Shown here: piece by piece, positions 43,180 through 52,386 of the stretch
How the letters are laid out: each line of letters begins with the position of its first letter
Position numbering within the stretch: the first letter of the stretch is position 1
Assembly (NCBI GenBank): GCA_965232615.1
Contig: OZ246985.1
Span: 2,453,314-2,517,313, forward strand
Reading direction: 5' to 3'
Origin: UBA2779 sp965232615
Lineage (GTDB): Bacteria > Spirochaetota > Spirochaetia > DSM-2461
Length of the DNA: 64,000 nucleotides
Program-made: the position numbers and the translations under genes
Notes under the pieces: generated by a model
Databases searched by the model: none
Told to the model about the DNA's origin: nothing
What the model saw: only the letters and a program-made list of their open reading frames with translations

Positions 43180-44085
43180 ATGAAATATGTTGGAACAGTA
43201 GCTGTTCTTACACTCATCTTGTTGAAAATTTCCTGTGAGGGCAATATTTTTACAGGTAATCTGTTTGGAGCATTAGATCCATATAAACCACCCTCGGCTG
43301 GTGAACTGACCACAACCGAAGCCATTATGGATGAAGTAACAGATGAGAATTTTCTGGATCATCTGGGAAAATCTCCGGAACTGGCTGAACAAACTCTGAC
43401 AATACTCAAAGCTGAAAAGGAAGCCATTAGTGATAAGCAAGAGGCTGGTGAAACTATCACTGATGAAGAAAAACAGTCACTCCTTGCTCTGACACAGGTT
43501 GAATTTGCCGCCAGTGAAGCAGATGAAACACTGGAGAAAACTAATGAATTGATAGAGGGAGTTGCTCAAGGTGAACCTGTATTGAGCTCAACAGAGAATT
43601 TATTGAAAAAGTTTATAGTAATTGAAGATGGCCTGACAGAGGAAGAGAAAAAGGAAAGTGTTGGCAAGCAGATTGATGCTATGATAAAGAGCGCTGAGTA
43701 TTTCAAACTGTACCAGAGTATCAATACAGATAAAGATGGAAACTACCTCCCTGTAGAGAGTACCGATTACATTGAATCAGAAACAGCCCTTAATGCAATG
43801 TATGCAGGTGTTATCTCATATATCACATCCAATATTATTGTAACTCAGGAAATGGAAAATAAGAATCCTTGTATCACCGATAAAGATGAGTTGCGTAGGC
43901 TTGCCTTAATTGATGCTTTGGTTAATGAAGAGAAAATCCCTGACTATAATAAACCAGCTGGTCTTGTTGGTACAGATCCCCCAATAAATGATCTGACTCA
44001 AGCCATTCTGGAGGACCAGGGAGTCGATAAAATTGTAAATCAAGGTCTGGAACTCAACAGTCTTCTGGAAAAACTAGTCGGTTAA
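43180..44085 (+). CDS. Lipoprotein of unknown function
   Basis: A 301-residue protein with signal peptide MKYVGTVAVLTLILLKISCEGN; the Cys19 context fits a spirochaete lipobox. The body is acidic and helical, with Glu/Thr-rich repeats (EEKQSLLALTQVEFAASEADETLE) and no enzyme motif. It has its own promoter and runs into the next gene, 4 bp away, which encodes a likely outer-membrane barrel. The pair may form a surface complex. Family not recognised. Confidence 0.65.
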   Translation: MKYVGTVAVLTLILLKISCEGNIFTGNLFGALDPYKPPSAGELTTTEAIMDEVTDENFLDHLGKSPELAEQTLTILKAEKEAISDKQEAGETITDEEKQSLLALTQVEFAASEADETLEKTNELIEGVAQGEPVLSSTENLLKKFIVIEDGLTEEEKKESVGKQIDAMIKSAEYFKLYQSINTDKDGNYLPVESTDYIESETALNAMYAGVISYITSNIIVTQEMENKNPCITDKDELRRLALIDALVNEEKIPDYNKPAGLVGTDPPINDLTQAILEDQGVDKIVNQGLELNSLLEKLVG

Positions 44086-44089
44086 TACT

Positions 44090-45376
44090 GTGAGAAAAAC
44101 AATACTGTCTTTATTTTTTTTAATGCTCGGATTTAATTCTTTAAATGCCGAGTCACTTTTCAGGTTTGATCGGCCATTTGCCTGGACAAGTCCAGAAATC
44201 ATGGCTCAAGGAGGTTCTTACACAGCAATTGCCAGTGGTTTTAACAGCCTGATGACAAACCCTGCCGGCCTTGCCTTCAACCACAATCGTAAAAGGGTAA
44301 AGTCCCAGTTCCATACAAATCAGATTTATACAACGATACAGGGAGATACAATAGCAGTCCTTGAGAAAGAAGCAACTGAAAAAACTGTGTATCAGGAGAA
44401 GGGAGAAGTTACCATATTGGGACTTCAACCCACGATAACTGCAAATCCCTTTGGATTGCTGAGTGATATGTCAGATTTTTCGAATATTCAATCACTGCTG
44501 CCTACGTTATTGGATCAATTTAAGAGCAATGGTCTGGGAGCCTCAGTGCAAGTCGGTGGAGGCTATGTCGGCCATGGTTTTGGCTTTGGTCTTATTGGTT
44601 ATCTTGAGGGAATATTTCCCAGATATCGTTTAATTGCTTCTGTCAATGGCAGTATGACTTTGACCGTATCATTGGTTGGAGGATATGCACACAAGTTTCA
44701 CTTTGGTCCAGTTGATCTGGCGGTTGGAGCTGATATTCGACCCATGTGGCGTCTTAAAGTAAAAGATCTGGGGTTCAATACAGCCCTGGAACAATTAGAT
44801 AGTGGAGGATTCTCACTGGAGGGTCTATTGGGCAGCGGTAATGCATTGACTGGATGGGCAATTGGTTTTGATGCTGGAGTTCTTGCCAGGTGGCGATTTC
44901 TTTCAATGGGGCTCTCTTTGCGGGATATTGCCCATACCCGATATCAATACAAGGCAACCAACTTTGTATCTGGTAGCTTAAACCCATTTACGGGGAGTAA
45001 TTACTCAGGTATACCATTTATATCTCCAATGACTCTAAATATTGGTATTGGAGTACAGCCTGATTTTGGCAGGTTGAACAGGATTCTGGCATTCAAGGCT
45101 CATGCGGAGTTCAAAATCCCGCTGATTAACGCAGATGAAGTCGCTGATTTTGTTGAAAAGAGTTTCTGGTCCACCATACATCTTGGAACTGAAGTTAAGC
45201 TTTTTGACATTCTCTCCCTTCGTGGTGGCTTATCCTCAGGGTATTTAACCGCAGGATTCGGACTAGATCTATGGGTTGCCGAATTGAATGCGGCAATCTA
45301 CTCCCTTGAAGTTGGAAAACAGGCCGGAGATGAACAGCAGATGGGCGTAAATTTGGAACTGGTTTTTCGCTTTTAG
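44090..45376 (+). CDS. Outer-membrane protein, FadL/PorV-like barrel
   Basis: A 428-residue protein starting with GTG at 44090, with a signal peptide ending about LNAES. The N-terminal block ALGGSYTAIASGFNSLMTNPAGLAF-type sequence (here MAQGGSYTAIASG then NPAGLA) is characteristic of the FadL/PorV/UPF0164 group in spirochaetes. Alternating barrel strands follow to the terminal LVF RF. FadL-type proteins transport hydrophobic compounds across the outer membrane. Start codon choice is firm because the reading frame has no closer ATG. It is co-transcribed with the lipoprotein. Confidence 0.75.
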   Translation: MRKTILSLFFLMLGFNSLNAESLFRFDRPFAWTSPEIMAQGGSYTAIASGFNSLMTNPAGLAFNHNRKRVKSQFHTNQIYTTIQGDTIAVLEKEATEKTVYQEKGEVTILGLQPTITANPFGLLSDMSDFSNIQSLLPTLLDQFKSNGLGASVQVGGGYVGHGFGFGLIGYLEGIFPRYRLIASVNGSMTLTVSLVGGYAHKFHFGPVDLAVGADIRPMWRLKVKDLGFNTALEQLDSGGFSLEGLLGSGNALTGWAIGFDAGVLARWRFLSMGLSLRDIAHTRYQYKATNFVSGSLNPFTGSNYSGIPFISPMTLNIGIGVQPDFGRLNRILAFKAHAEFKIPLINADEVADFVEKSFWSTIHLGTEVKLFDILSLRGGLSSGYLTAGFGLDLWVAELNAAIYSLEVGKQAGDEQQMGVNLELVFRF

Positions 45377-45479
45377 CATGTAGTTGTATGCTCTGGAACT
45401 TCATACTGTATGTCATTCTGCTTCTACAGAGAGTTCTCTACCATATTCCGATAGTCAGTCCTTCACTGGAAAGAATGCC

Positions 45480-46160
45480 TCAATCCGTAGAACTGTGAGA
45501 ATTGGAACCATCCCGGGCAAAAGTCTTGAAACTCCAATATGCCAAACTCAAAAAAGTACCAAACAGCAAAGTGAACTCCCAGGTTTCACGATGGGTAAAC
45601 GGATCTGCCACCCGAACTAAAATGTCGGTTAAAACTTGACTCATTTTATCCACCAGATTCCAGCTGTTCCATCGCAGAAATCGTCCAAGGTAGATACCGA
45701 AACATGCGATATAAATGAGTACTACCGGCACCACAGTCGACCAAATCCGGGAGAAAGCTGCAAAAAATCGAGTCTCAAGCAGGTGGAGGCTCACAAACCC
45801 ATACAACATCCCGGTGAAACCAAAACTGAGGATGAGTATCATATCAAACCACAGCGGAACTCCGAGATTGCCACGCAGATGGATCAGATCTGTCAGAATA
45901 TATGGTGCATTGGGGAATAAAACGACCCAGCAGATGAGCAGAATCGTGAGAATCCACCTGTTTCGGAACTGTCGAACTTTCACCAGAGTTGCTATTGACC
46001 ATGGGATGATGGCCAAAAAGAGATTCCACCACAGGAATAAAAACATTGAGCTGTTTGTCACTATGACACGAATCAGCGTTAACGAAATGGAAAACAAGGA
46101 GAGGGATAGAAGTGTCATAGTAGATCGAATGGCGAAAATATCCCTGATGTATCTTTTCAT
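45480..46160 (-). CDS. DUF1361 polytopic membrane protein
   Basis: A protein of 226 residues from the ATG at 46160 (MKRYIRDIFAIRS), which follows a GAGG site; 46175 would add five residues. It has six or so hydrophobic helices. The blocks WWNLFLAIIPW and LFPNAPYILTDLIHL followed by WFD match DUF1361. Function unknown, inner membrane. It is convergent with the outer-membrane gene and divergent from the Fe-S carrier. Confidence 0.7.
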   Translation of the reverse strand: MKRYIRDIFAIRSTMTLLSLSLFSISLTLIRVIVTNSSMFLFLWWNLFLAIIPWSIATLVKVRQFRNRWILTILLICWVVLFPNAPYILTDLIHLRGNLGVPLWFDMILILSFGFTGMLYGFVSLHLLETRFFAAFSRIWSTVVPVVLIYIACFGIYLGRFLRWNSWNLVDKMSQVLTDILVRVADPFTHRETWEFTLLFGTFLSLAYWSFKTFARDGSNSHSSTD

Positions 46161-46242
46161 CAAAATGACCTCCACATTTCTCAGGTTACAATGGATACCT
46201 GTAAATTGACATAGTATTTCTCAACTATTCCAGTTTCACCTG

Positions 46243-46262
46243 AGGGCACCTCAAAACATACC
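46243..46262. repeat. Repeat family A, isolated end
   Basis: AGGGCACCTCAAAACATACC resembles the family end AGGGCACCTCAAAAAAACC of copy 1. It stands alone, between the DUF1361 gene and the promoter of the Fe-S carrier. Confidence 0.45.
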
Positions 46263-46275
46263 TCAATACAGGAGC

Positions 46276-46304
46276 TTGATATAATTCAGAAAAAGTTATA
46301 TATT
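46276..46304 (+). promoter_or_regulatory. Promoter for the A-type Fe-S carrier gene
   Basis: TTGATA (46276-46281) and TATATT (46299-46304) are 17 bp apart. A leader of about 100 bases follows, with GCCTC/GAGGC arms that may fold. Confidence 0.6.
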
Positions 46305-46412
46305 GCATCACGCTTGTTTCAAAACCTGTCTTTATCAGTAAGACTGCATCCTGCAGTTCTGCCTGAAAAAGCCTCTATTGAGGCAGGCTTTCTATATACC
46401 AGTTGGAGGATC

Positions 46413-46742
46413 ATGATGACTGAATTGCTCAATATCACAAATAAAGCCCGAATACAACTCAAAAAGCTGGAAGTTAGCCAATCCAACTTCCTTCGCCTGT
46501 ACGTGGGAGATGGCGGCTGTTCCGGAATGTCGTACCAGGCTGTAATTGATAACAATGCAACTCCTTTGGATGTGTTGCTATACAATGATGAAGAGATCAA
46601 AGTAGTGACTGACCAGTCTAGCCGGCAATATCTAGAAGGCATAACCATTGACTATGAAGATGACCTGGTGAAATCCGGATTCCGTTTCATCAATCCCAAT
46701 GCCGTTAAGACCTGCGGCTGCGGTGGTAGTTTTCAGGCCTGA
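46413..46742 (+). CDS. A-type iron-sulfur cluster carrier (HesB/IscA family)
   Basis: A protein of 109 residues from the ATG at 46413, after GGAGGATC; an in-frame upstream ATG at 46314 would only add leader sequence. The three conserved Cys are in DGGCSGMSY (first) and KTCGCGGSF (pair, at the C-terminus), as expected for IscA/ErpA/SufA. It receives and hands on Fe-S clusters in the cytoplasm. The next gene starts 2 bp later and Mrp, another Fe-S factor, follows. Confidence 0.9.
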   Translation: MMTELLNITNKARIQLKKLEVSQSNFLRLYVGDGGCSGMSYQAVIDNNATPLDVLLYNDEEIKVVTDQSSRQYLEGITIDYEDDLVKSGFRFINPNAVKTCGCGGSFQA

Positions 46743-46744
46743 AG

Positions 46745-46963
46745 ATGAGTGTACTGGATATCCAGGAACAACTCACCGGGGGTGAGTCTGTTTACTGCAT
46801 CAATCAGGCTCAAATGCGCCGCACACACAGTATCATTGCATCAGATGATGCCAGTGGCAAAAGAGTTCGCCGGGTTGTTGAGGAAATGGAGAAAACTCTT
46901 TCAAGGAATGAACAGGCTGCGGTTGCGTTCAGCATTATTGACAGGCTGAATTCTCATCCGTGA
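46745..46963 (+). CDS. Small conserved-looking protein after the Fe-S carrier
   Basis: A 72-residue protein two bases after the Fe-S carrier stop, so probably co-translated. It reads as mostly helical and charged (VRRVVEEMEKTLSRNEQAAV) and contains one Cys (VYCINQAQMRR). No family recognised. An overlapping frame at 46749 is a shadow. Its tight spacing with the Fe-S carrier argues that it is real. Confidence 0.55.
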   Translation: MSVLDIQEQLTGGESVYCINQAQMRRTHSIIASDDASGKRVRRVVEEMEKTLSRNEQAAVAFSIIDRLNSHP

Positions 46964-47058
46964 ATCTGTATATGCACTATATTTTTCCTGAAAAAAAATT
47001 CATGCATTAAGTCCACCAGTGTATTCAAGTCCCTGAAAACCACTATACTCGAAGAATC

Positions 47059-48087
47059 ATGGATGCAACGATTACAAAAAAACAAGTATTGGCAGCTTTG
47101 GCTACCGTTGAAGATCCCGATCTACATAAGGATCTGGTATCTCTGGGATTTATAGAGGATATAAAAATATCGGGTAATGAGGTATCATTCTCCGTCATCC
47201 TCACGACGCCGGCCTGCCCTCTGAAGGATAAGATTCGTATGGATTGTCTTGATGCCCTGCACCGTGACATTCCAGATATTGGTAAAATCAATTTAACTTT
47301 CGGATCCAGAGTCAGAAGCGATACCAGGTTGGCTGATAAGCAGAACTGTCCCTTTAAGAATGTTATAGCTGTTGGAGCCGGTAAAGGTGGAGTTGGTAAA
47401 TCCACAGTGGCAGTCAATCTTGCCGTGTCCCTTGCAGCCTCTGGTGCATCGGTCGGCCTACTTGATGCTGATATCTATGGACCAAACATCCCTGCCCTGT
47501 TGAAAATTGATGAACCACCCCATCAAAATGGAGAGATGATCATCCCCGTAGAAAAGCATGGGTTGAAAATAATGAGCATGGGATTTCTCATCCCTCGAGA
47601 TCAGGCCCTTGTCTGGCGGGGCCCCATGATTAATGGTGCAATCAATCAGCTTTTAACCCAGGTTGCCTGGGGGGAATTGGACTACCTTGTTGTTGATCTT
47701 CCTCCGGGAACTGGTGATGCCCAGTTGAGTCTTGCCCAACAGCTTCCTATCACTGGAGCTGTAGTTGTCACAACTCCACAAACTGTTTCTGTTGATGACA
47801 CACGCCGGGGAATTGATGCTTTCCGTAAGCTTGATGTTCCCATATTGGGAGTTGTTGAAAATATGACTGGCCCTGTATTCGGGTCGGGAGGAGGTGAGGC
47901 AATCGCCAGAGAGGTGGGAGTTGGCTTCCTTGGGCGTCTGCCTCTTGAGACCTCTGTGTCCAGAGCCGGAGAAGCAGGTGTGCCATTTTTGCTGGATTAT
48001 GCTGAAGATACAGTTCTCAATGCCTTTCGGGAAGTTGTCGGTAATGCTGCATCGGCTGTGAGTATTCTAACCACAGGGTACATCTAA
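47059..48087 (+). CDS. Mrp/NBP35-type Fe-S carrier ATPase lacking the CxxC motif
   Basis: A 342-residue protein: an N-terminal MIP18-like domain (about 1-85, ending KINLTFGSRVR) and a deviant Walker A GAGKGGVGKST near 111-121, then DADIYGPNIP and DLPPGTGDAQL. It should load Fe-S clusters onto targets. After VVENMTG, where most Mrp proteins have a Cys-x2-Cys pair to hold a bridging cluster, this one goes straight to PVFGSGGGE. The last codons and stop (GGGTACATCTAA) lie inside the left end of a family A repeat. Members without CxxC are known in some phyla. Confidence 0.9.
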   Translation: MDATITKKQVLAALATVEDPDLHKDLVSLGFIEDIKISGNEVSFSVILTTPACPLKDKIRMDCLDALHRDIPDIGKINLTFGSRVRSDTRLADKQNCPFKNVIAVGAGKGGVGKSTVAVNLAVSLAASGASVGLLDADIYGPNIPALLKIDEPPHQNGEMIIPVEKHGLKIMSMGFLIPRDQALVWRGPMINGAINQLLTQVAWGELDYLVVDLPPGTGDAQLSLAQQLPITGAVVVTTPQTVSVDDTRRGIDAFRKLDVPILGVVENMTGPVFGSGGGEAIAREVGVGFLGRLPLETSVSRAGEAGVPFLLDYAEDTVLNAFREVVGNAASAVSILTTGYI

Positions 48088-48170
48088 AAAACAGCTTTAG
48101 GAAATTGACGAAGTGGCGGTGCGTTCCTGCTTACATAAGCATTTTGACAACGCAGTAGCGGCATTCAAGG
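48075..48170. repeat. Repeat family A, copy 3 (truncated)
   Basis: The left end AGGGTACATCTAAAAAAC (48075-48092) supplies the mrp stop codon. Shared interior GTGGCGGTGCGTTCCTGCTT and AGCATTTTGACAACGCAG follow. The hairpin loop region is deleted and the right end is lost. The right boundary is approximate. Confidence 0.6.
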
Positions 48171-48181
48171 GGTAAAGAATC

Positions 48182-49237
48182 ATGAAGAAATACATAGCTC
48201 TGGCAAACATGGGCATTATTCTAATAGCAGCGATTTCAGGGTTTACTGGGTGTAATCGTCCAAAAGATACAGGATTATCGGAGGAGAAAAACTCTGAGCG
48301 AGTCTATGCAGTCAGTGTAATGACAGTGACTCCCGATACATTTGTGGAATACGGGGAGTATATCGGCGAGGCCCATGGTATAGTAGAGGTGAGTTTGACT
48401 GCTGGCGGTAAGGGTCGTGTAGAAAGCGTCTTTGCATCCGAAGGTGACTATGTCAAAAAGGGTCAGTCCCTGGCTGAAATTGATCCTGAGCAGGCAAGGG
48501 TGATGCATCAGACGGCCATTCTTAACGAAAACCTCGCCAAAAAGACCTATGAGCGGGAGAAGAGTTTTCTCGAACAGGGAAACTCATTCCAGATCAAGGT
48601 CGATCAGGCCCATATCGCATGGATGCAGGCACGTACTGCATTACTGGATGCTGAACGTCTCCGGGAGGCATCTTTTGCGATAACACCAATTTCCGGAATT
48701 GTTGTGCGCCGCTACATTGAACCCCATATCGATCTTGAGAATGGTGACCCGACATTTGATGTTGCAGATCTCAGTCGTATCAGGATTAGGGTCGATGTCC
48801 CTGAAACGGATATCACAGGAGTTCGGAAACTGGAAAAAGCCGAAGTTGTTTTTCTATCCTTCCCGGATCAGATTTTTTCCGGTACCCCCACCGGGTTTGC
48901 CCGTGCACGTTCTGATCAATCGCTGAGTTACGAAGTGGATGTGGTTCTCAATAATCCTGATAATATGATTCTTTCGGGACAGACAGCAAAGGTACGTCTG
49001 GCACTTCGCCAACTGCAGAAGTCAATTACTGTTCCATCCCGGGCTTTGATAATACGGGAGAATGCTACTTATGTCTTAGCTGTCCGTAATGGAATTGCCC
49101 ATGAGGTTCCGGTATACACCGGAGTGACCAGCAATACCGAAACAGTTATTACAGCGGGGCTTTCTGATGGCGATCAGATTGTAATTGAGGGACTAAACCG
49201 CCTTGCCCATGGTGCATCGGTTGTGATTCAAAATTAA
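48182..49237 (+). CDS. RND efflux periplasmic adaptor (membrane fusion protein)
   Basis: A 351-residue lipoprotein-like adaptor, with signal peptide and Cys24 in GFTGCNRPKD. It shows the MFP order: barrel-sandwich hybrid (GGKGRVESVFASEGDYVKKG near 77-96), a short coiled-coil hairpin about 107-165 and the second lipoyl half SFAITPISGIVVRR. It connects the inner-membrane pump to the outer membrane. The pump gene follows 11 bp later. No TolC-type partner lies in the window. Confidence 0.9.
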   Translation: MKKYIALANMGIILIAAISGFTGCNRPKDTGLSEEKNSERVYAVSVMTVTPDTFVEYGEYIGEAHGIVEVSLTAGGKGRVESVFASEGDYVKKGQSLAEIDPEQARVMHQTAILNENLAKKTYEREKSFLEQGNSFQIKVDQAHIAWMQARTALLDAERLREASFAITPISGIVVRRYIEPHIDLENGDPTFDVADLSRIRIRVDVPETDITGVRKLEKAEVVFLSFPDQIFSGTPTGFARARSDQSLSYEVDVVLNNPDNMILSGQTAKVRLALRQLQKSITVPSRALIIRENATYVLAVRNGIAHEVPVYTGVTSNTETVITAGLSDGDQIVIEGLNRLAHGASVVIQN

Positions 49238-49248
49238 AGGATTTCTAC

Positions 49249-52200
49249 ATGGAACGTGTGATACGGCTTTTCATTAATAAACATATGGCGATATTTTCCC
49301 TTTCTGCATTAATTGTAATTCTCGGCGTTATCTCCTATATCACTCTTCCCCGGGAATCAACACCAGATATTAAAATCCCCTACATCTATATTTCTACGGT
49401 TTATACAGGGGTGTCGGCAAGTGATATCGAATCACTCATTACCGAACCCATTGAAAACGAACTGGATGGTATTGATGGGCTGACAGCACTGACCAGCGAA
49501 AGTCGTCAGAATTATTCATTCATCACAGCAGAGTTTTCTTCTGAAGTGAACACAGAGGATGCACTCCGCCGCACCAAGGACAGGGTGGATATTGCAAAGG
49601 TATCTCTTCCGAGTGATGCTGAAGAACCCAATGTCAGAGAAGTCAGTATTTCCGACTGGCCAGTATTTACGGTGGTCATCTCCCATACCAACGGTGTAGG
49701 TGTGATCAGTTCAACTGCGGAGCATATCAAAGATGAGCTGAAACGCTTACCCGGTGTTCTTGAAGTTAACATAGCCGGTAAACCTGACTGGGAACTGGCC
49801 ATCGAACTTGATCCGTATAAGATGGCCTCGTATGGTATTTCTATCGATAACGTAAGAAATGCTGTCAGGGATGAACACGTCTCCATCCCCGGTGGAGTTC
49901 TTGATAATCAGGAAAGAAACTATTCGATAGCAGTAACAGGAGAAATAACCGAAGCATATCTGTTTGGCGATATCATGGTGGAGGGCGGGAATGGGGTCAG
50001 TGTTCCATTGAATAAAGTTGCCCAGGTTTCATTCCAGGAAGCCAAACGAAAGACCCGCTCACGTTTGAACGGGGAAGCTGCAATCACCCTGGGAGTGAAG
50101 AAACGTATTGGATCCAACGTCCTTGATTTGGTGGATACCGCACGGAAAAAACTTGCGGAATTGGAACCGACATTACCAGTTGGAACAAAGGTTATTGTAA
50201 CGCATGATGACAGCCAATACATCCGCGAGATGCTCGCTGATCTTGAGAATAACATGTTCTCAGGGTTTCTCTTTGTACTTATCGTCACCATTTTCTTCCT
50301 GGGATTCCGGAACAGTCTTTTTGTTTCCATGGCAATTCCATTTTCCATGCTTCTTTCATTTTTCGTCCTGCAGATAATGGGAATCACCTTGAACATGATT
50401 GTCCTGTTCAGTCTGATCCTGGCCCTTGGAATGTTGGTTGACAATGGGATAGTGATTGTTGAGAACATCTATCGTCACCATACAATGGGTAAAACCCGCA
50501 TTCAAGCAGCAATAGATGGAACTGGAGAAGTTGCCGCCCCTATTGCTGCAAGTACCCTTACAACACTTCTCGCCTTTTTTCCGATCAGTTTCATGCCAGG
50601 AATAATGGGCGAGTTTATGAGCTATCTTCCTAAAACAGTCATAGTTGTACTGGCATCTTCCCTCCTTGTTGCACTGACCATCAACCCAACATATTGTGCA
50701 AGTTTTTTGAAAATCAGTAAAAAGGGTATAGAAGGAGGGGCTGTCTTTGCCCGTATTGAGAACTGGTATACCCGAATCCTCACACGGGCAACCGCCCATG
50801 GTGGAAGGACCGTCTTGATGGTTACCGGTATTGTAATAGCAGGTTTTGTTACATATGGGATGTTTTCCGCTGAGGTTATTTACTTCCCTGAAATTGACCC
50901 GGAACGTGTACGCATTGATCTGGAAACGCCTCAGGGTACGCCTGTTGAAAGGACAAATATGATTGTTCGCCAGGTGGAGGAGGCCATACCCGAAATCAAA
51001 ATGTCACTGAAGAATTTCACGGGAACTGCAGGCCAATCGGGTAGTGGTGATATTGAAAGTCATAAGGGTGAAGTAACTATCAATTTCGCCCCATTTGCAG
51101 AGCGTGAAATTCCTGGAGCAACGGCATTGAAACGTATTCAGGCATTGATGAACAGATTAGTTACCGGAGCCGTTTTCCAGGTCAGGTCAAGTGATTCAGG
51201 ACCATCCTCGGGAGATGATGTATCATACGAAATTCAAGGCGATGATTATAAGATTATTGGTGATATTTCTGGTCGGATGATGGATGTTCTTCTGCCACAT
51301 GAAGCAGCATTCAAAATCATCGAGAATGACTACGAGGCCAATCTCCCCGAAATCCTTGTGAATATAGACCGGAAGCTGGCAGCACATTATGGGTTGAGTA
51401 CTGCATCGGTTGCCAGTACCGTAAGGACTGCGATTACTGGTTCAAAGATAGGTGTATTCCGATATAACGATGAGGAATATGATATATCACTCAGGTACAG
51501 GGACAAAACAAGGGATTCGCTTCAAATGCTCCGTAGCATAAGAATTGTAGCACCCGATGGACGGCTCGTACCCCTCAGTCTTATTGCAGAAATCAATCCT
51601 CAGTCGAGTGTAAGTGTTATTAAGCGGCGTAACCTCAATAGAGCGGTCAATGTTTCGGCCAATTTTCATCCCGGAAACAAAGAACGAAGCAATATCCTGG
51701 CAGCAATTGATGCGGAAGTAACAGCCTTGAAATCTGAGCTTCCCCCTGGATACTCCATTGGCTCAGGAGCTGGTTCCGATGTCCGTAGTGAATCCACAAC
51801 ATTTCTAATACAGGCATTCGTCGTAGCGGTTTTTTTGATTTTCATCGTTTTAATCGCTCAGTTTAACTCCCTTGCTGATGCATTCATTGTTATCTACGCT
51901 GTTTTTCTGAGTCTTGGCGGGGTAATGTGGGGTTACGCTTTCGGGGGTGTCATTTCAAATCAGAATTTCACCATCATCATGTCCGGGATCGGCTCCATTG
52001 CACTTGCAGGAGTTGCAGTCAATAACTGTATAGTCCTGGTCGATTACACCCATAAGCTCATACACAGAGAAACATCATGGCGTGAAGCCGTGGTTCTTGC
52101 TGGAAAGACACGTCTCCGTCCGGTCATACTGACAGCTCTTACAACCATTCTGGCCCTGGTTCCAATGGCGGTGGGCGTGAGCTTTGATATCCGTTCATTC

Positions 52201-52386
52201 CGAATCGTTGTTGGAAGCGAATCCTCCGAATTCTGGAAGTCATTTGCATGGACAATGCTCTATGGACTGGCATTTGCAACGGTGACCACGCTCATAGTTG
52301 TGCCTTCGATGCTGAGCATCAAATATAGATTTTTGGAACGCAGGAAGGGTGCTGTAGCGGTTCACGAGGAGTCTGTCGTACTTTAA
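49249..52386 (+). CDS. RND-family efflux pump, inner-membrane subunit
   Basis: A 1045-residue proton-driven pump of the HAE1/AcrB-like family. It has about twelve transmembrane helices in two halves (first cluster near 335-480, second near 860-1030), and periplasmic loops between. Helix 4 carries LALGMLVDNGIVIVENIYRH with the conserved Asp for proton relay. Partner gene upstream. Substrate unknown; the N-terminal TLPRESTPDIKIP block is seen in divergent RND pumps of non-enteric bacteria. The next gene is convergent. Confidence 0.93.
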   Translation: MERVIRLFINKHMAIFSLSALIVILGVISYITLPRESTPDIKIPYIYISTVYTGVSASDIESLITEPIENELDGIDGLTALTSESRQNYSFITAEFSSEVNTEDALRRTKDRVDIAKVSLPSDAEEPNVREVSISDWPVFTVVISHTNGVGVISSTAEHIKDELKRLPGVLEVNIAGKPDWELAIELDPYKMASYGISIDNVRNAVRDEHVSIPGGVLDNQERNYSIAVTGEITEAYLFGDIMVEGGNGVSVPLNKVAQVSFQEAKRKTRSRLNGEAAITLGVKKRIGSNVLDLVDTARKKLAELEPTLPVGTKVIVTHDDSQYIREMLADLENNMFSGFLFVLIVTIFFLGFRNSLFVSMAIPFSMLLSFFVLQIMGITLNMIVLFSLILALGMLVDNGIVIVENIYRHHTMGKTRIQAAIDGTGEVAAPIAASTLTTLLAFFPISFMPGIMGEFMSYLPKTVIVVLASSLLVALTINPTYCASFLKISKKGIEGGAVFARIENWYTRILTRATAHGGRTVLMVTGIVIAGFVTYGMFSAEVIYFPEIDPERVRIDLETPQGTPVERTNMIVRQVEEAIPEIKMSLKNFTGTAGQSGSGDIESHKGEVTINFAPFAEREIPGATALKRIQALMNRLVTGAVFQVRSSDSGPSSGDDVSYEIQGDDYKIIGDISGRMMDVLLPHEAAFKIIENDYEANLPEILVNIDRKLAAHYGLSTASVASTVRTAITGSKIGVFRYNDEEYDISLRYRDKTRDSLQMLRSIRIVAPDGRLVPLSLIAEINPQSSVSVIKRRNLNRAVNVSANFHPGNKERSNILAAIDAEVTALKSELPPGYSIGSGAGSDVRSESTTFLIQAFVVAVFLIFIVLIAQFNSLADAFIVIYAVFLSLGGVMWGYAFGGVISNQNFTIIMSGIGSIALAGVAVNNCIVLVDYTHKLIHRETSWREAVVLAGKTRLRPVILTALTTILALVPMAVGVSFDIRSFRIVVGSESSEFWKSFAWTMLYGLAFATVTTLIVVPSMLSIKYRFLERRKGAVAVHEESVVL

